Shown: positions 11,810-24,029, counted from the first letter of the stretch. The stretch is DNA of 64,000 nucleotides from Trichostrongylus colubriformis (GCA_963978905.1 OZ022258.1:43756591-43820590), one strand, 5' to 3'. The notes: generated by a model not told the origin, from the letters alone. Program-made: numbers and translations.

Positions 11810-14800
11810 TAGTGTTCAGAGTTCACGATTCAGGGCAGGAATAAAAGATACATATAGATTAGATGATCAATCGATCTGACGATTGAGGCTGATACGAATT
11901 ACTCTCCTAATCGCTCGATCGATAGTCATGTTTTCCTCTGCTCCTGATCGCCTTATCGCTTGAACGTGCGACCCCTAAACATTGCCATGGGAGTCTATCA
12001 CGCAAGTCCCAGTTTTTGGAGGTGCCTCAATTCTCATATGCTGCCCTGCTCCATGGCGAACTAAGAGCTCCTCGTACACAGTCATTCCTCCAAAAACGCA
12101 TGAATTGACACACTGCAGTGTCTCTCTCGAAATTGTCTTTGGAGCACGCTGTTGAACTAGAGCAAGCTGTGATGGCTGAATGTTGCGATGTGGGGAAGAG
12201 CACGTCAGTGCTCTCCGTCACAGTTCCATTCCTTATGAATAGGGATTCCCTGTAGGTAGTCATAAACTCCATCTATGCATTGGGTGTGCGCCATTACGAC
12301 AGAGAATACGCGTTGCGGCGTACGAAGTGATCGTGCGAGCTACGCGCACCGTACTGGATGGGTCCTGAAGCAATGACGGTGCCCTACGCCTTTCCTAGGT
12401 GTAATCGCCTTAGGACACCACTACCATGGCACAAATATCTCGCACTAACTCGTCGCTCGCGAAATGCGGCCACGCGAACTTTCTGTTCCAACGGCACACA
12501 CCCATGCTCCATCACAGCTGATCCCTTGATAACAGCATGGGATACAATAACGGTGTTTTTCTGATTATATTTTCTGTTTTCCTTGTTTTGCTGGTGATAT
12601 CTCTTTCATCCTAGCGTTTTGATCACTTGATTCCGGTGTGATTCGGTGTGATTAGTAGACAGGTTTTCCAATGAAGCCCCGATGATCATGAAGAATAAAA
12701 AGGAGTAAGAGGTCAACTATACCCTTTGTCACCGTGCGCCTCGTCGTTCTCCGCAGAAGCCGCTCTTTGTTTAGCCTGTGGTGAACGTTCCATTCGAGAA
12801 AGAATTGATTCACAATATGGACACAATAATGGAGCGTACCGCAAGACATTTGCAGTCATGGCGGGGTTGTTCTAGTGGGCAGACCCGTTCACCTAATCGT
12901 TCGTATGTCCACTTTCTGAACGTTCGTCCATTCTTCGAATACTCGACAAGGCGCATGCAGACATCCTAGAATCGGTGTAAAAGATGAGCCCTCCTAACTT
13001 TCCCATAAACGGCAACAAAAGTAGCATGGCGCACAGATATGTATGAAAGCATGATTTACATTTTGTTTCGCAGGCATTCCTGCTTCTTCTGAAAACAATC
13101 CATGTAATATGCCTCAACTAGAGAGTTAAAGCGTGTCCCACCTGATCTCCAACGAGTTTTGCCACCAGGTGAGGTTTCTATGTAGTAGAAATGAACTTAC
13201 TCGTTGTGTCGGAAGAAGCCATGCAATCGTATCAGATATCTTGTTTTCATTAAATTGTTAGATGCAATCAATACCATATGATACCACTAAAATTAAAGGC
13301 CTCAATTAAAAAGCTTGCAATCACCGAATTCGCGAGCTTCGTTGCCATGTCTCGGGAGTAGTTACTGTCCATCTGTAATGCGCTGAGCATGAGTTTAGCC
13401 TCACAGTGACAGTGCGTAACAGGACACACGAATTTGATCAAGTCACATGAGTGAGTGGTTGCCGCGTCACTTTGCACGTGATCATTCCGTTAGGTTGCGA
13501 GAAAGTTTTCGCCGGTTTTCGCAATTACAAGTTCGGGAGATCATAACTCCGCCCAGACTACATCCCTTTCTCACAGAGTAAGCGCCATTCGATTCGAATC
13601 CTCATTGCGATAAAGAGCTGACGATTTACATTGCGCGAAATCAAAAAAGTGAGTCTGAATCACTATTCTTTCTGCACACAGTGCTGCTGAGAGAGCTGTT
13701 CAGGTGTTTGGTAAAGTAGGACTTAGTCAGCGCTAAACCTTAATAATATGATGACGAGTAAGTGAATATGATGGAGTATCAGCCTGCTGCACTGCTTCGG
13801 TTACTGTGAGGATTGGGGGAAAATGCGTTCGCAAATGGCTGCTCCCAGGGGTCGCAGGGCATCCCATTTATCGGATTTTTCAGATCAAGGCCAAAGATTG
13901 TCATTCACATTTGTGTGGGGAAGACAAATACTTTGTTCTTCCCTTGCAGTACTCAAATCTGTGGTTTCCATTGCTGGGACTCGAAAAGTGCTATTTTCGC
14001 AGTACTTCAGAACCTCAGTGATACGAACCTTGTGGCATTTAAAGAAAAATAATATATATTCAAAAAAGAAGCTTATTGTCTATTTAAGGAGTGCAATATG
14101 TGAGTTAATTAATGGTGACGCGGTTTAAGATTTGAATTTATCTTGTGAATTCGCAAAAGCGACCAGAACTTTCCTTACAACCTAGTACAACGGGATCAGC
14201 CATTAACTGTGGTTTTGGACGCGAACGCCTGACGCATGACTTAACTCGAGTGTTCTGTTACACATCCGGTTGAACACTCCAGTGGAACCCATCGAGGCAC
14301 CACGTTGATTACCCAGCAACTCGTACGACCTGGCTGACTTGAAGTGCTTTGGCGTCGTCCCCACTTGACGATAATGGTTTTTTTAATTCCGCGTTACTGG
14401 TCACATATGCAATTCATGTTTTCATCAGGTACGATAGAGTTGATCTATTAGAAGTGACTCCTTTATCACAGCTCCTTCCACTCATATCGAGGTTTCAGTT
14501 GGGCATCGGGACACTTCAACTGAATCGCTGCGCCACGCAAATGGCGTCGCTGAGCGCGTTATTGGAGTAACTGGTCCCATGGCCATTTGATAATACGGCG
14601 AAAAGCACGACGCCTCACGTGACATTAACCAAGTCGAGTGCCATCTTGTCGTGCAATGAACCTGCTGGTGCTCAAACCTTGCATGGTAACTTGCTTCACG
14701 GCATCGAATCAAGGCATCCTTCGGTTATGCCAGATTCAAGTGCCGCAACAGCTCTATGGTCACGAGGGGAAGGGAAAGTTAGACTAAGTGATGAGCGAAT

Positions 14801-14840
14801 AAAAAATGGAGACACGGTGGCATAAACTGTACAATACATA
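11810..14840. other. no gene recognised
   Basis: About 3 kb with scattered short open frames on both strands. The 13.8-14.1 kb plus-strand frames overlap in three phases and have no domain. I found no splice-consistent exon chain, RNA gene or terminal inverted repeat here. Confidence 0.3.
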
Positions 14841-14846
14841 TATAAA

Positions 14847-14852
14847 TTTATT
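14847..14852 (-). terminator. polyadenylation signal AATAAA
   Basis: AATAAA on the minus strand lies about 80 bp downstream of the TGA at 14933. It supports this being the 3' end of a transcribed gene. Confidence 0.6.
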
Positions 14853-14932
14853 GAAAATCAATCCGATGAGCTGTGTAGAACATAAAACTTCTGTCGAGAA
14901 TCAAGCAACACAGTACAGCCCATAGCAAAGTC

Positions 14933-15177
14933 TCAAAATGATATGTCGTTTCGGCAGTAGGTTTCATTACCGTCGGGGGCGATCCTATAGTAATCTCGGA
15001 ATTTAGGAGTGTCATCACTTTCCTGAAAAAAAATGCTGAAAACTATCTCATAAGATTAGTTATCATGCATACACAGTGTTACATTCACCTCCGGTAAGGC
15101 AGATCTCCTGACTGCTCTCATGTTTTCATCCTGGAGCTGCACAAAAGAATTCGTGAACTCATCGTACCAATAGTACC
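14933..15177 (-). CDS. last two exons of an unrecognised gene
   Basis: Minus-strand exon 15177-15089 (acceptor TTTGTACAG, donor GTGAAT) joins exon 15022-14933 (acceptor TTTTTTTTCAG) in phase, ending in TGA at 14933-14935. The encoded C terminus is tyrosine-rich and polar: YYWYDEFTNS in the first exon, KFRDYYRIAPDGNETYCRND in the second. A correctly placed AATAAA follows. The first exon begins with two bases of a split codon, so at least one upstream exon exists. None could be assigned across 15.2-16.6 kb, where GC-rich repeat-like sequence intrudes. Family unknown; the polar Tyr-rich ending would suit an extracellular protein. Confidence 0.55.
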
Positions 15178-15179
15178 CT

Positions 15180-16650
15180 GTACAAATTGAGTAATTCAGC
15201 AGATATCCACACAGCACATTTCTGGTGTTTTATCCACTTCGTTGGGAAAATGAGAGTTTAATTCAATAAGTTCCAAGCTGCAGGAGACTATCGCATGTGA
15301 CTTGCCAAACTGAGCGAGTTCACGATCGTCAAGTAGGCTTCACTCCGAGCTGACTACATATTACTGCTCATCAAAGCTGCACGGAAGGCCAATAACGCGC
15401 TTGTTTGGCTAGCTACGGTGATTTTCTGAGTATCGTCTTCGCGGGCAATAGCGTGAAACCTGGTAGAAGGGCTGCACACTGAGGCTGGAGTCATATGCGC
15501 GAAGTTTTTTCTTAGCCATCGCGGAGCAAGCGTCCTGCTAAACTTTGTGAATGTCACTGAAAACTCGCCGAACTCTTTGTGCGACGTAGGGTTCAGGCCT
15601 GATTTTGCTGCAGACGTAGAAAATGTGTACGCCTTGTCCAAAGAGGCAGAGCGTGGCTGCGTCACCTCTGCACTTCCACCCATGCCACAGCAGTGTGTCT
15701 CCTGCCCCATGCCACCCCGCCTCCTCCAACCATACCACACTGCCTCGCTTGGAGGCTACCATGCCCTGCCATTGGTACTCGCACCCGCCGAGCCGCTCAT
15801 CGCGTGCGGCCGCGCGGAAATCCGTCATTAGTGCACACACCCCGTCTCGCCATAGGTACACTTCTAATGAAAACTTGAAAAAATTGATATAGCCTTACCT
15901 GAATCATCCCACTCGAATTTCAGTGGCCTGCTGCTGCTGCACTGCCCGTCCTAAACTTGAGCACTGTAATGGGTCAAAAACTATGCTATGTGCATGCTAT
16001 GTACGCACTCATCTGGAAAAGCAGCACACTAATCGATTTTTGACGGTGAAGTTAAGATGGTAGAAAGGACGATAGCGAAGGAAAGTGGAATAAGAGCGCC
16101 TAAAACCCCGTAATCCGTTTACTTCTTGACGCTGTAATTCACCGCGAGCCTTTGACCATATCTTATCTCCATAGACACTGAATTACAAATCTTGCTGCCT
16201 CCAAAAGCGCAGCTGTTTCTAGACTTTAGAAATTTACAACCGGCAGCCTCTCCGGGAAACCATGAGTTGCAACGTTCTAGCAGCGTATAACTGAATGTAA
16301 CCTAAAACGCTATCCATGGACATTATGCAACCAAAAGTCTCGGCTCGACATTGAAACTGACCAAAATCAGTCGTTGACGATGAGAGAAGAGCGGAGTGAC
16401 CGGGGTAACCGTAACCACAGGAGAGCATCTTAATAGTACATTAAAGATTTCGTAAAACAGGCAGAGTTATTAACACTGTATAAAGTACAGAGCTTGTCAT
16501 ATAAGGGCTGCCATGAAGAATCTCGCCGATTTGAATCATTCATTTTTTACATTTTTCTGAAGTTTGCAAGTTGCAGACAATTATCACGACATTTCTTTTG
16601 AGAAGCTTTGAAAAGTGCTGTGGTAAAGGTGAATGAAGAAGGTAAACGGC
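15180..16650. other. no gene recognised; GC-rich patch at 15640-15850
   Basis: Upstream exons of the minus-strand gene at 14933 may lie here but were not identified. The 15640-15850 patch is much richer in C and G than its surroundings (CCACCCATGCCACAGCAG and similar). It opens several overlapping frames that look like composition artefacts. A minus-strand frame at 16234-16428 has no domain. Confidence 0.3.
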
Positions 16651-16654
16651 TGAA

Positions 16655-17152
16655 GGATAAAGTTTCCAGAGTTGATCAAACCCTTCTGTGAGATGCGCCT
16701 CGTATTCTAGTTCACTTCGGAATCATGGTGGAAGATACATACGATTCGACCTATGCAATGACTTGCGGGGGCCAGCCTATGTATAACTTAATTCTTTTAT
16801 CCTCCCTGACGACTCCGGTGCTATTGCACCTACTCCGAAGTGACAAAAGGCTTGGTTGGCCTGGACGAGCGCTGATGGGAGATTTGATCCCTGCACCATG
16901 AGAGTTGGGGTCGGGCCGATTGGACCAATTTTCGCGCAGCCATTTGTCTGTTGAACAACAACAACAACAACACAGGTAAACTTCCGAAGCTCACACCCTG
17001 CATTCTTTGAGGATCCTTCACGGTACCAGCCCACTGCGTCTTAAGTAAAATTCTAAACGACTGCGGCAAATGGTACTGACGGCGCCGTGGATTCGACTAA
17101 TCGACCCTCACCCATGAGAGTTGGGTGCGCGCCACCTGTCATGACGCCACCA
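16655..17152 (-). repeat. tRNA-like SINE, split by another insertion
   Basis: On the minus strand it starts with TGGTGGCGTCATGACAGGTG (A-box-like). A B-box-like GGGATCAAATC follows after the insertion, and then the family's shared 3' body (GGGAGGATAAAAG, AAGTCATTGCATAGG, ACTTTATCCTT). Similar copies lie near 19.5, 30.8 and 37.5 kb. It is interrupted by a 204-bp element at 16910-17113. Confidence 0.75.
16910..17113 (-). mobile_element. 204-bp short element nested in a SINE, 12-bp target duplication
   Basis: ATGAGAGTTGGG occurs on both sides (16898-16909 and 17114-17125), which marks a target-site duplication. The insert shares GTCGATTGGTCGAAT-like ends and a CAAGACGCAATGGGCTGGTA-like segment with the repeats at 23650-23800 and 24030-24190. 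It is a second short-interspersed family. Confidence 0.7.
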
Positions 17153-17769
17153 TATAATTTAACAGCTTCTGTGCGTACACTTCACGACTGTTTGGACTGC
17201 CTCGATCTTTACTTTTGCGAAAAAATCGCGATTCCTCGAAAAAGGCTCTCATAACTCCTTTTCGACAAGACCCCTCTCAACCCCATTGCGAACGACGAGA
17301 CCATGGCAGTCATAACCACGATGTGGTAACCGCTCCAAACCATATATGTTTTATTTGTTTTTTCTCAACTTGAAAATTCACAATTTTGAATTTTCGAACA
17401 TTCTAAATATAGATAACAAAATTATTCGTTGAAATTTGAGGCCCAAGTTGTGGTATTGAATTGAAAAAGGGAGAAATGCTGCAAAACCTTCTTCAGAACT
17501 TCATAAACTTACGAGGAATAGCGGCTGCTCTCACAGATTTCATCTTCAACCAAGAGTGGAGTTTTTTCGCTGGGCTGCGCTTCCTTCTTGGCGGACCCAC
17601 TGAGCTGCAGTAAGGAAAAATTCATGGCCTTCCAATAAATATTCTTGTGAAAAAATGCTGTGTTTTTCAATTGTCAGATCGCAACTGGTGTACGAGTACT
17701 GAGCAAGGGAGGGAGAAAGTGATGAAATTTCAAGGAAGAACACCATGAGAGGAGAAAGGGGGTCAAAGA

Positions 17770-17990
17770 AAGTCGGGAGGGGGGGGGGGAGACGCAACTT
17801 TGCGTCGACGTCGAAAATTCCTTCCTTTCCTAGGCTTAGGTTAAAATTGATATCTCCTCCTTCCACCTAAAAAAGCATAGTCAAAGCACAGGTCTCATCT
17901 CCTTTAGCCTAAGCCTAGGGATGGAAAGAAGCTTTGACGTGGGTGAAACGTCGACGCAAAGTTGCGTCCTCCCCCCCCCCCCCGACTTTA
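17770..17990. mobile_element. foldback element with G/C-tract ends
   Basis: Left-arm sequence from the G-tract through GACGCAACTTTGCGTCGACG and CCTAGGCTTAGG is mirrored on the right by CCTAAGCCTAGG, then CGTCGACGCAAAGTTGCGTC and a C-tract. It has MITE-like structure and no coding capacity. Confidence 0.65.
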
Positions 17991-18288
17991 TTTGAGCCGA
18001 GAAAGGGGTAGTAAGATGGGAAGGAAGGAGTAGACAGTCTGGAGACATGGAGGATGAGTAGATCGCTTTAACAGAAAAAAAGCTGGGAAATTCAAATGAA
18101 ACAAATGACGTAAATACGAATGTAATGTAATATTCGAAGAGCGCTTGATATGGACAGCGGCACACTTCAAAGCAGTTAACAGAAAAGGTAAAGAAAATGG
18201 TAAGCGCGTATAATCAATTTCTGTTCAAAATGGATGTCCAGAAAGTAAAAGTAGATATTAATAGACTGTTTTCATCCGACTATATGGG

Positions 18289-18509
18289 GGTGTAGGCTGG
18301 GACACACGAATCTAGGCCGTGACCCTGTAACAGCCTGTGGCCTTTGACCTAAGCCTTAAATAATTCAGACAATTTATTCATGTAAATCGTGTCCTCCTTG
18401 CAAGTCTGTTCCGTTGTATAGTCAAATTGTCTGAATTATTCATGTCACAGGGCAAAGGCCACAGGCTGTCACAGGGTCACGGCCTAGATTCGTGTGTCCC
18501 AACCGTCAC
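18289..18509. mobile_element. 221-bp palindromic MITE-like element, 13-bp target duplication
   Basis: The arms (GGGACACACGAATCTAGGCC at the left and its complement at the right) are near-perfect inverted repeats around a short centre. CCGACTATATGGG flanks both ends (18276-18288 and 18510-18522). A 13-bp duplication is longer than for Tc1/mariner (TA), hAT (8 bp) or Mutator-type (9-11 bp) elements. Confidence 0.75.
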
Positions 18510-19365
18510 CCGACTATATGGGATGCATATAGTACAACTGGGTAGTGATAAGCAATAGCAATTCGAAGAAAAGTTCACTACACGATCGGCTAGAGCTTGT
18601 ATGCCTCAGAGGGTGCGGTAAGTTAGAAGAGGAGTGAGTTAGAGTAGAATGTGATCACTTAAACTCACCAATCTTCGTATAATCGTAAGACAACACATTG
18701 TAGGGAGGACGAAAATAGCACAAGTGGAATCTTTCGATCAGACAGTCATAGCGTAGCATGAGATCAATGGAGCCTATATCACGAATCTATGCATACTCAA
18801 AATTTTTCCTATGTTTTTTGTTCACTTTTTTGAAATTTGTTTTGAAATGATTGCGCTGTCAAAACCAAGCGGTGATCAAGTCTTATCAAAACTAGAAAGC
18901 TTCTTCAACTAATATAAAGAGCCGGTGAATGAAGTAGCCTGAATTTTGTCCACTTATCTTGAGACACATATTGTTTCCTGAACTCTCAGAATCGTTTGAA
19001 TGTGTGTTAAAAAAATTTAGATAAATGAGCTGTAGGTGCGCAAATGAGTGGTGTGACTAATGATCATGAAAAATCAATGCCCACTCCAAGTACGCATCAG
19101 CCCAGCAGCCGGTATCCAGAAAACGAAAGCAGGGTTGCAGGTGGTCAAATTTCCTTTGTAATCCTTTTTTCGCTGCATCTTGGCATTGATTGATTGGAAC
19201 GATTCAGCCTCACAACAAAAAGTGAGTTCTGAATATTAAGTGCGTTATTCTAACGGAAGAGACCGAAATTTTTCAAGAATGAGCTGCATATTACAAGATG
19301 AGCCAACAAACACTGATGAAGTTTGATCTTTGTCGTGTTCCGAATCATAAAAGTAAAAAGATGAA

Positions 19366-19647
19366 ATTTTTAAGCTTCGATCAATGCCATCTGTGGAATG
19401 CGCCACGTATTTCAATTCCATTCGGAATTGTGGTGCAGATGGATGTGATTCGGCTTGATGAATGAGCTCCAGGGGGCAATCAAAGTACAAACCAGTGCTC
19501 ATATCGTTCCAGGCGTGTGTGTTACAAATTCACCAACCCCGGAGGTATGGAAGGCTTGGTTTGCCTGAGCGGGCGTTGATACAGGATTCGATCCTGCACA
19601 ATGAGTGTAGGATGCGCGCGCCTCCTATCATTGCACCACCTCCGTTC
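19366..19647 (-). repeat. tRNA-like SINE, most complete copy
   Basis: The minus strand reads GAGGTGGTGCAATGATAGG (A-box-like) and then CAGGATCGAATCCTG, a good B-box (GGTTCGANNCC type). It continues with a body ending CACCACAATTCCGAATGGAA. It is the same family as the copies at 16.9, 30.8 and 37.5 kb. An open frame on the minus strand is only a read-through of the SINE. Confidence 0.75.
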
Positions 19648-19777
19648 TGAATTATAGTCGAGCATTATATGCTAGCACTCTTTCGTGCTTTCGAAGGATC
19701 CACCATACGGTGTACTATAAGGACATTGGTACTCGTACAAAGGGAATTTCGCAATCACATTAGTCATCGATGTTTAA

Positions 19778-20403
19778 CACGTTGGCGACCGCGCTTTTTT
19801 TCACGGGTCTGCCACATGGGGCATCGCGCGCTCGCCTTACCGAGAATTGCGCCCCAGCATTGGGATTCTTGATATTACCTTTCCAAACCCGTGAATTTTG
19901 CGCGTCCGTTGAGCGCTGATACAAAGTAGTGAGCGCTGCGAAATTTCAGATACCACTGAGGGCTCGAATAAGAGATTATTGCGCGTTAGTGATGGGAAGA
20001 GAAGTGCCTAACCAGGTGATGGGCAAGTGGAAAAAAAACCGACGTCTTGCGGGTATAAATATATTGACTAAGAATTGAATGGCCACAAATCTCCTAACTG
20101 ACTATGGATACCTGCGACGTCTTCACATAGCTGAATGTAGTTTTAACGATCTGTTGATCGACAGCGATGATAACGAACCTGTGCTGGATGACGATACAAA
20201 GCATGAAAAAAAAACTCACTGAAGGATGTAAGCGGACCATGTTCACCCTAGATACCCTTAAGCATATTGTTCAAAATTAGTTATTTAGGGATTTCAAATC
20301 GTTGGTAAAGGAATTTTCTGTGTTGCATCCCACCATTGGGACGCATTGTCCCACTCGGCAGAAAGCGCGCGTCCCAGCATTGGGACCCAATGTCGCCAAC
20401 ATG
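19778..20403 (+). mobile_element. piggyBac-like relic with TTAA target sites
   Basis: TTAA lies at both borders (19774-19777 and 20404-20407). The ends are inverted: CACGTTGGCGACC at the left, TGTCGCCAACATG at the right. Subterminal CCCAGCATTGGGA motifs occur on both sides. Around 20100-20210 an acidic reading (LLIDSDDNEPVLDDD) resembles the acidic N terminus common in piggyBac transposases. The DDE core is missing, so this is a non-autonomous or deleted copy. Confidence 0.7.
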
Positions 20404-20407
20404 TTAA

Positions 20408-20980
20408 AGAGGATGAGGTATTCCTGAAGTCAGTGATGAGGTGCCCTCTATCCTGCATTAATTACCTGTGAAATTGATAGATTCTGTGAAGGGAAATGCA
20501 GCTGCAATACAGTAATTCTCGGTCAATCGACACATGCTGCAGATTGGTCATGTGCGTTCCGTCGTTTACTTGTGCCTCTCGTCAAAATGCACCAAATAAT
20601 TTATGAATGGATAAGGTGAAAGGAAATCGCATGCAGCTTGTGAGCTGCTGCTGATTATGGCGATTTTAGGTGTTAATGAAACTTTCACTTCTTTTCACTG
20701 TTTCGGCTTAATGTTTGGGATTTTTGCTGATTTCGCCCCAAATGTAATTTTTTGTTGGAGCAGCGGAGTCGACTGTGAAATTAACAAGATCGAATTCTGT
20801 ATTTTCTCTACTAGGGCTCTTCTCTGACTACCGCTATTCCATGAACAGGCAAAGTGATTGCCTAAGTCGTGCGCTGAGACCATACTGGGGCGTAGCTATG
20901 CAAGTATGCATTCCTAATCGTCTGCTCCATTTATTTACTTTTATTTATTTGTGATGCCTGGGTTGGATCATTTGACAATT
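20408..20980. other. no gene recognised
   Basis: AT-rich sequence with one short minus-strand frame. No splice-consistent exon chain or repeat boundary was seen. Confidence 0.3.
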
Positions 20981-20981
20981 T

Positions 20982-21047
20982 CCCTATGTAGAGCTGTTTC
21001 ATGCGTGACTGAAATGATTCAGGCATAAACAGCTCTACTATATAGGG
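20982..21047 (+). ncRNA. 66-nt hairpin, precursor-miRNA-like (candidate)
   Basis: CCCTAT pairs with ATAGGG, GTAGAGCTGTTT with AAACAGCTCTAC, ATGC with GCAT, and TGA with TCA, leaving a loop of about ten bases. The stem of roughly 25 bp with small bulges fits a pre-miRNA shape. It also fits a tiny foldback repeat. No second copy was noticed in the window. Confidence 0.3.
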
Positions 21048-21049
21048 GG

Positions 21050-23290
21050 TTCGACATGTGATATAGTGTTTTTGTTCATTCAATAAATTTGATATGCTTT
21101 GCGCATTTATGAGCTTTTCACATCATGGCACGACAAACAACGAATATCAATATTCCGCACATTTCTTGCTTAACCGGAAGTATTCGTCTCATTTTCCTTA
21201 GATGTGCATGCCTACCTCCGGTCGAATAAGGCAAGTCTCAGTTGAGTAAATGGTCGAGTGCTTGTTATCTTAAAGATTCGTAGAGTATGAGGAGTAAATA
21301 TGCATGTAAATGTTGTTTTGTGCGTATTGTTGTGTGTTAATGTGGTAGAGAAGGATCGAGGCTAGACATGAACCATTTTGTGCGCACGTGCCTGTATGCG
21401 TTCAGCTCATGGTGATCGTTGCTGTTTGAAGGGATAGCACAGTTGCAGGCAGACATTGCACCAGACGCACCACGTACCGCTCACAGCAGGACAGCCTTGC
21501 CCCCGGAATCTGTCCCAAATACAAAAACAGTGGGAAAAGCGTTGCAGTCCTGTAATGTTTGCCGCTACTATGCTCTGACTTTTGTCGAAGGTCTCGTGAG
21601 AATGGTTGTTTTCTCCATAAAGGGTGTTAATGCTGCATAGTCTTGTTTATTTGAACTTTCTTCTACATTTCTTTATGCCAAACAATACTATAAGATACAA
21701 TGTGTTTTTTGAAATCATTCCATCGCGAATTCTACATCCAGTCGAGCCAACATGTGCGGATTACGAAATGACCAGTTTATCGCAAACGTACTCGAGATGG
21801 CTGTAAAAAGTTGAACAACATTCTGCATTAGAGGCAATGAAACATCAAGTTAGGAGCATTGGTAAGTAGCATAAACTACCCCAAGGCACCAGTGGTTTCC
21901 TCTTGATGTCAGAAGGAATCAACTTAGAACTCATCAAGCACTTCGTTAACTCGTTATACAGTAATTTGCTCGCTAGGGAGGTGGCACCGTTGCTCTCAAC
22001 TCGTCGCATAGGTTCCATTAGTACACCGGTACCGAATGCGGCGCCGTCAACTACTGATTTCTAGGCCTTATTTGTACCGCATTGCTCTTTAAAGAAGGCG
22101 CAAGGGCTTTGGCAGTTTTCCGTTTGCGTTCACTCTGATGGCACTGAAACGGTGGCAATGAAAGTAAGCAGAACTAAAGTTCAAGGGGGTCTAAGGTTTT
22201 TTCTGATTGAAACGGTCAGTCCTAAGCTATAGCGAAGCTGGAAAGCACGCCGTTTGCGTCTTCATAGTAATATCATCGCGCTTTGATTCGAGTAGCGTGC
22301 TTTATTGGGTGAGTTGCTGCGATGGCAGGGCAATGTTTGCGACTAGTTTGCATAACTCTTCGCGGTCTGCATCTACCCGAGGATGAAGAACAGCCGGGTT
22401 GGCGACCATTTCTTCGATTCCGCTGTCCCTCCTGCCCTAACATCTGCCTCATAGACTTGAGGTCTGTAAGCAGCGAGAAAATGCAGTCGGCGTCATTCAA
22501 CACGCCATCGAGAGGATCATGCTCAGAGTATCCCGATACACGCGTGAGCAGAGGGGAATCCAGAGTTTTGAACTCGTCGACGGTTGAAAATCAGGGACGT
22601 CGCAAAATCGCCAAGGAATCGAAGGTAATGGGCCGGTTACATCATGCGATATCGCTATGACCAGGCTGTATCCCTCGGGACATCAAACGAACATCTGAAA
22701 AACCGACGGCTCGATAGTCATACACTTCTTCATGAAAGCTATGCTCGAAGGAAGCGAGAGACAGCGTGTCTCATGAGCTAGAAGGGATAACTGGACTACT
22801 CTGGCTTGCGACCGGGGCGAATAGAGACGTTCTGGGTGACTACTCCAAACTCCCCATGAACATTGCAACGACAGGTGACGGGTGGTCTTTAGGGGGGTGG
22901 AAACGGTGTTTAGATGGCTTCAAAAAAATATATATCCAGTTTTGAGGCCATTACGTCGTAGTGAGTACCATAAATCGTGACCTAGCTCACCTGTAACTAC
23001 CAGTCCTCGCAAGGCAATGGCATAGTTGTTGCATAGACTGCGTGTTGATTCCACTTTGGATAGAACACTGCAACATGCGTTCCACCAGCTCGTTATCGGG
23101 TGGTAGTGCCAGGCCACAACTAAAACAAAAATTATGGATGAGTTCACAGTACCGATTGGTCCTTAATACATACATCAAGGAGAGGAATACAAAGAAGTGG
23201 GTTCACGGGCAATCGTGGGAAGCAGCACAGAGAATGGAGAAACATCAGCACCGCACACAGTAATACTGTTACTTGTGATGGTGCTGCATG
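21050..23290. other. no gene recognised; one plus-strand frame of 112 codons at 22322-22660
   Basis: The frame at 22322-22660 is ATG-started and arginine/serine-rich, with no domain I recognise. The sequence there is GC-richer than its flanks, so it may be an old repeat. No splice partners were found. Confidence 0.25.
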
Positions 23291-23297
23291 ATTACTA

Positions 23298-23374
23298 CAC
23301 CTGAGATGCATCTTATGAAATCCGATATCGAGTTTCACCTGAGATGCACCCCTTCGGAATCCGATGTCGAGTTT
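23298..23374. repeat. two-copy tandem repeat, 38-39 bp
   Basis: CACCTGAGATGCA and CCGATATCGAGTTT recur head to tail (second copy CCGATGTCGAGTTT). Confidence 0.8.
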
Positions 23375-23649
23375 GTAATTCTGACCTCTTGTTTCCTTGT
23401 ACCTTGTACCAACGATTCACATCTATTCGATGGGATGAGGAATTCGTAAGAATTGTGCGCTGCGATGCGTGGAACCCAGGCATACCGTATGTACTTGCGT
23501 TCGCTCGTATACCGTTCGTATTTCACTCCTGAAGCAACTACACGGCAGCTGCAAACAAGCCCCCTAGCATTACGATACAGTCGCTTCAAGGCCCAACTAG
23601 CTCGGATGCATCGCATGTAGTGCGCCGTTGCGAAATTCGCCATAGGGGA

Positions 23650-23800
23650 TGAGGGGAGGGGGCCCACGTTCCAGCGTGGGGGTCGATTGGTCGAATTTTC
23701 GCTTCGCGACGTTGCACTCGCGGCGCCTTCAGTACGAGTCGTTTGAAATTTCGCTCAAGACGCAATGGGGTGGTACCAAGAGGGACCTTCAAAAAGTGCA
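23650..23800 (+). repeat. short interspersed element, forward copy
   Basis: It shares GGTCGATTGGTCGAATTTT, a CGCGGCG segment and CTCAAGACGCAATGGGGTGG with the insert at 16910-17113 and, in opposite orientation, with 24030-24190. The pair around 23.8-24.0 kb forms a loose inverted repeat. Confidence 0.65.
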
Positions 23801-24029
23801 CCTGTTTTTGGCTATGTTGTAAATTAGAATTTCCTAATACTGCAATGAGCTCTCCATCGTCCTTCAAAGCTAATAAAGGCATCGCTATCACTGCTTCTAT
23901 TGTACTTGAGGATGTTGTTGATTATTGTGTTATCTTGATGGTTTTCGTCAGTTGTTAATGCTCCTGAAGAAAGTTCTATGGATCACTCACTGCAGAAAGC
24001 ACAAGAACAAAAGCTAATGGTCGCCCGCG

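Noticed and set aside
13580..13610. tRNA gene suggested by TTCGATTCGAATCC
   Set aside because: No acceptor stem, A box or cloverleaf could be drawn around it.
15547..15892. Proline/cysteine-rich frames on the plus strand
   Set aside because: Three overlapping frames in a C-rich, repeat-like patch; composition artefact.
19245..19502. 85-codon minus-strand frame
   Set aside because: It is read-through of a tRNA-like SINE also present at three other places.
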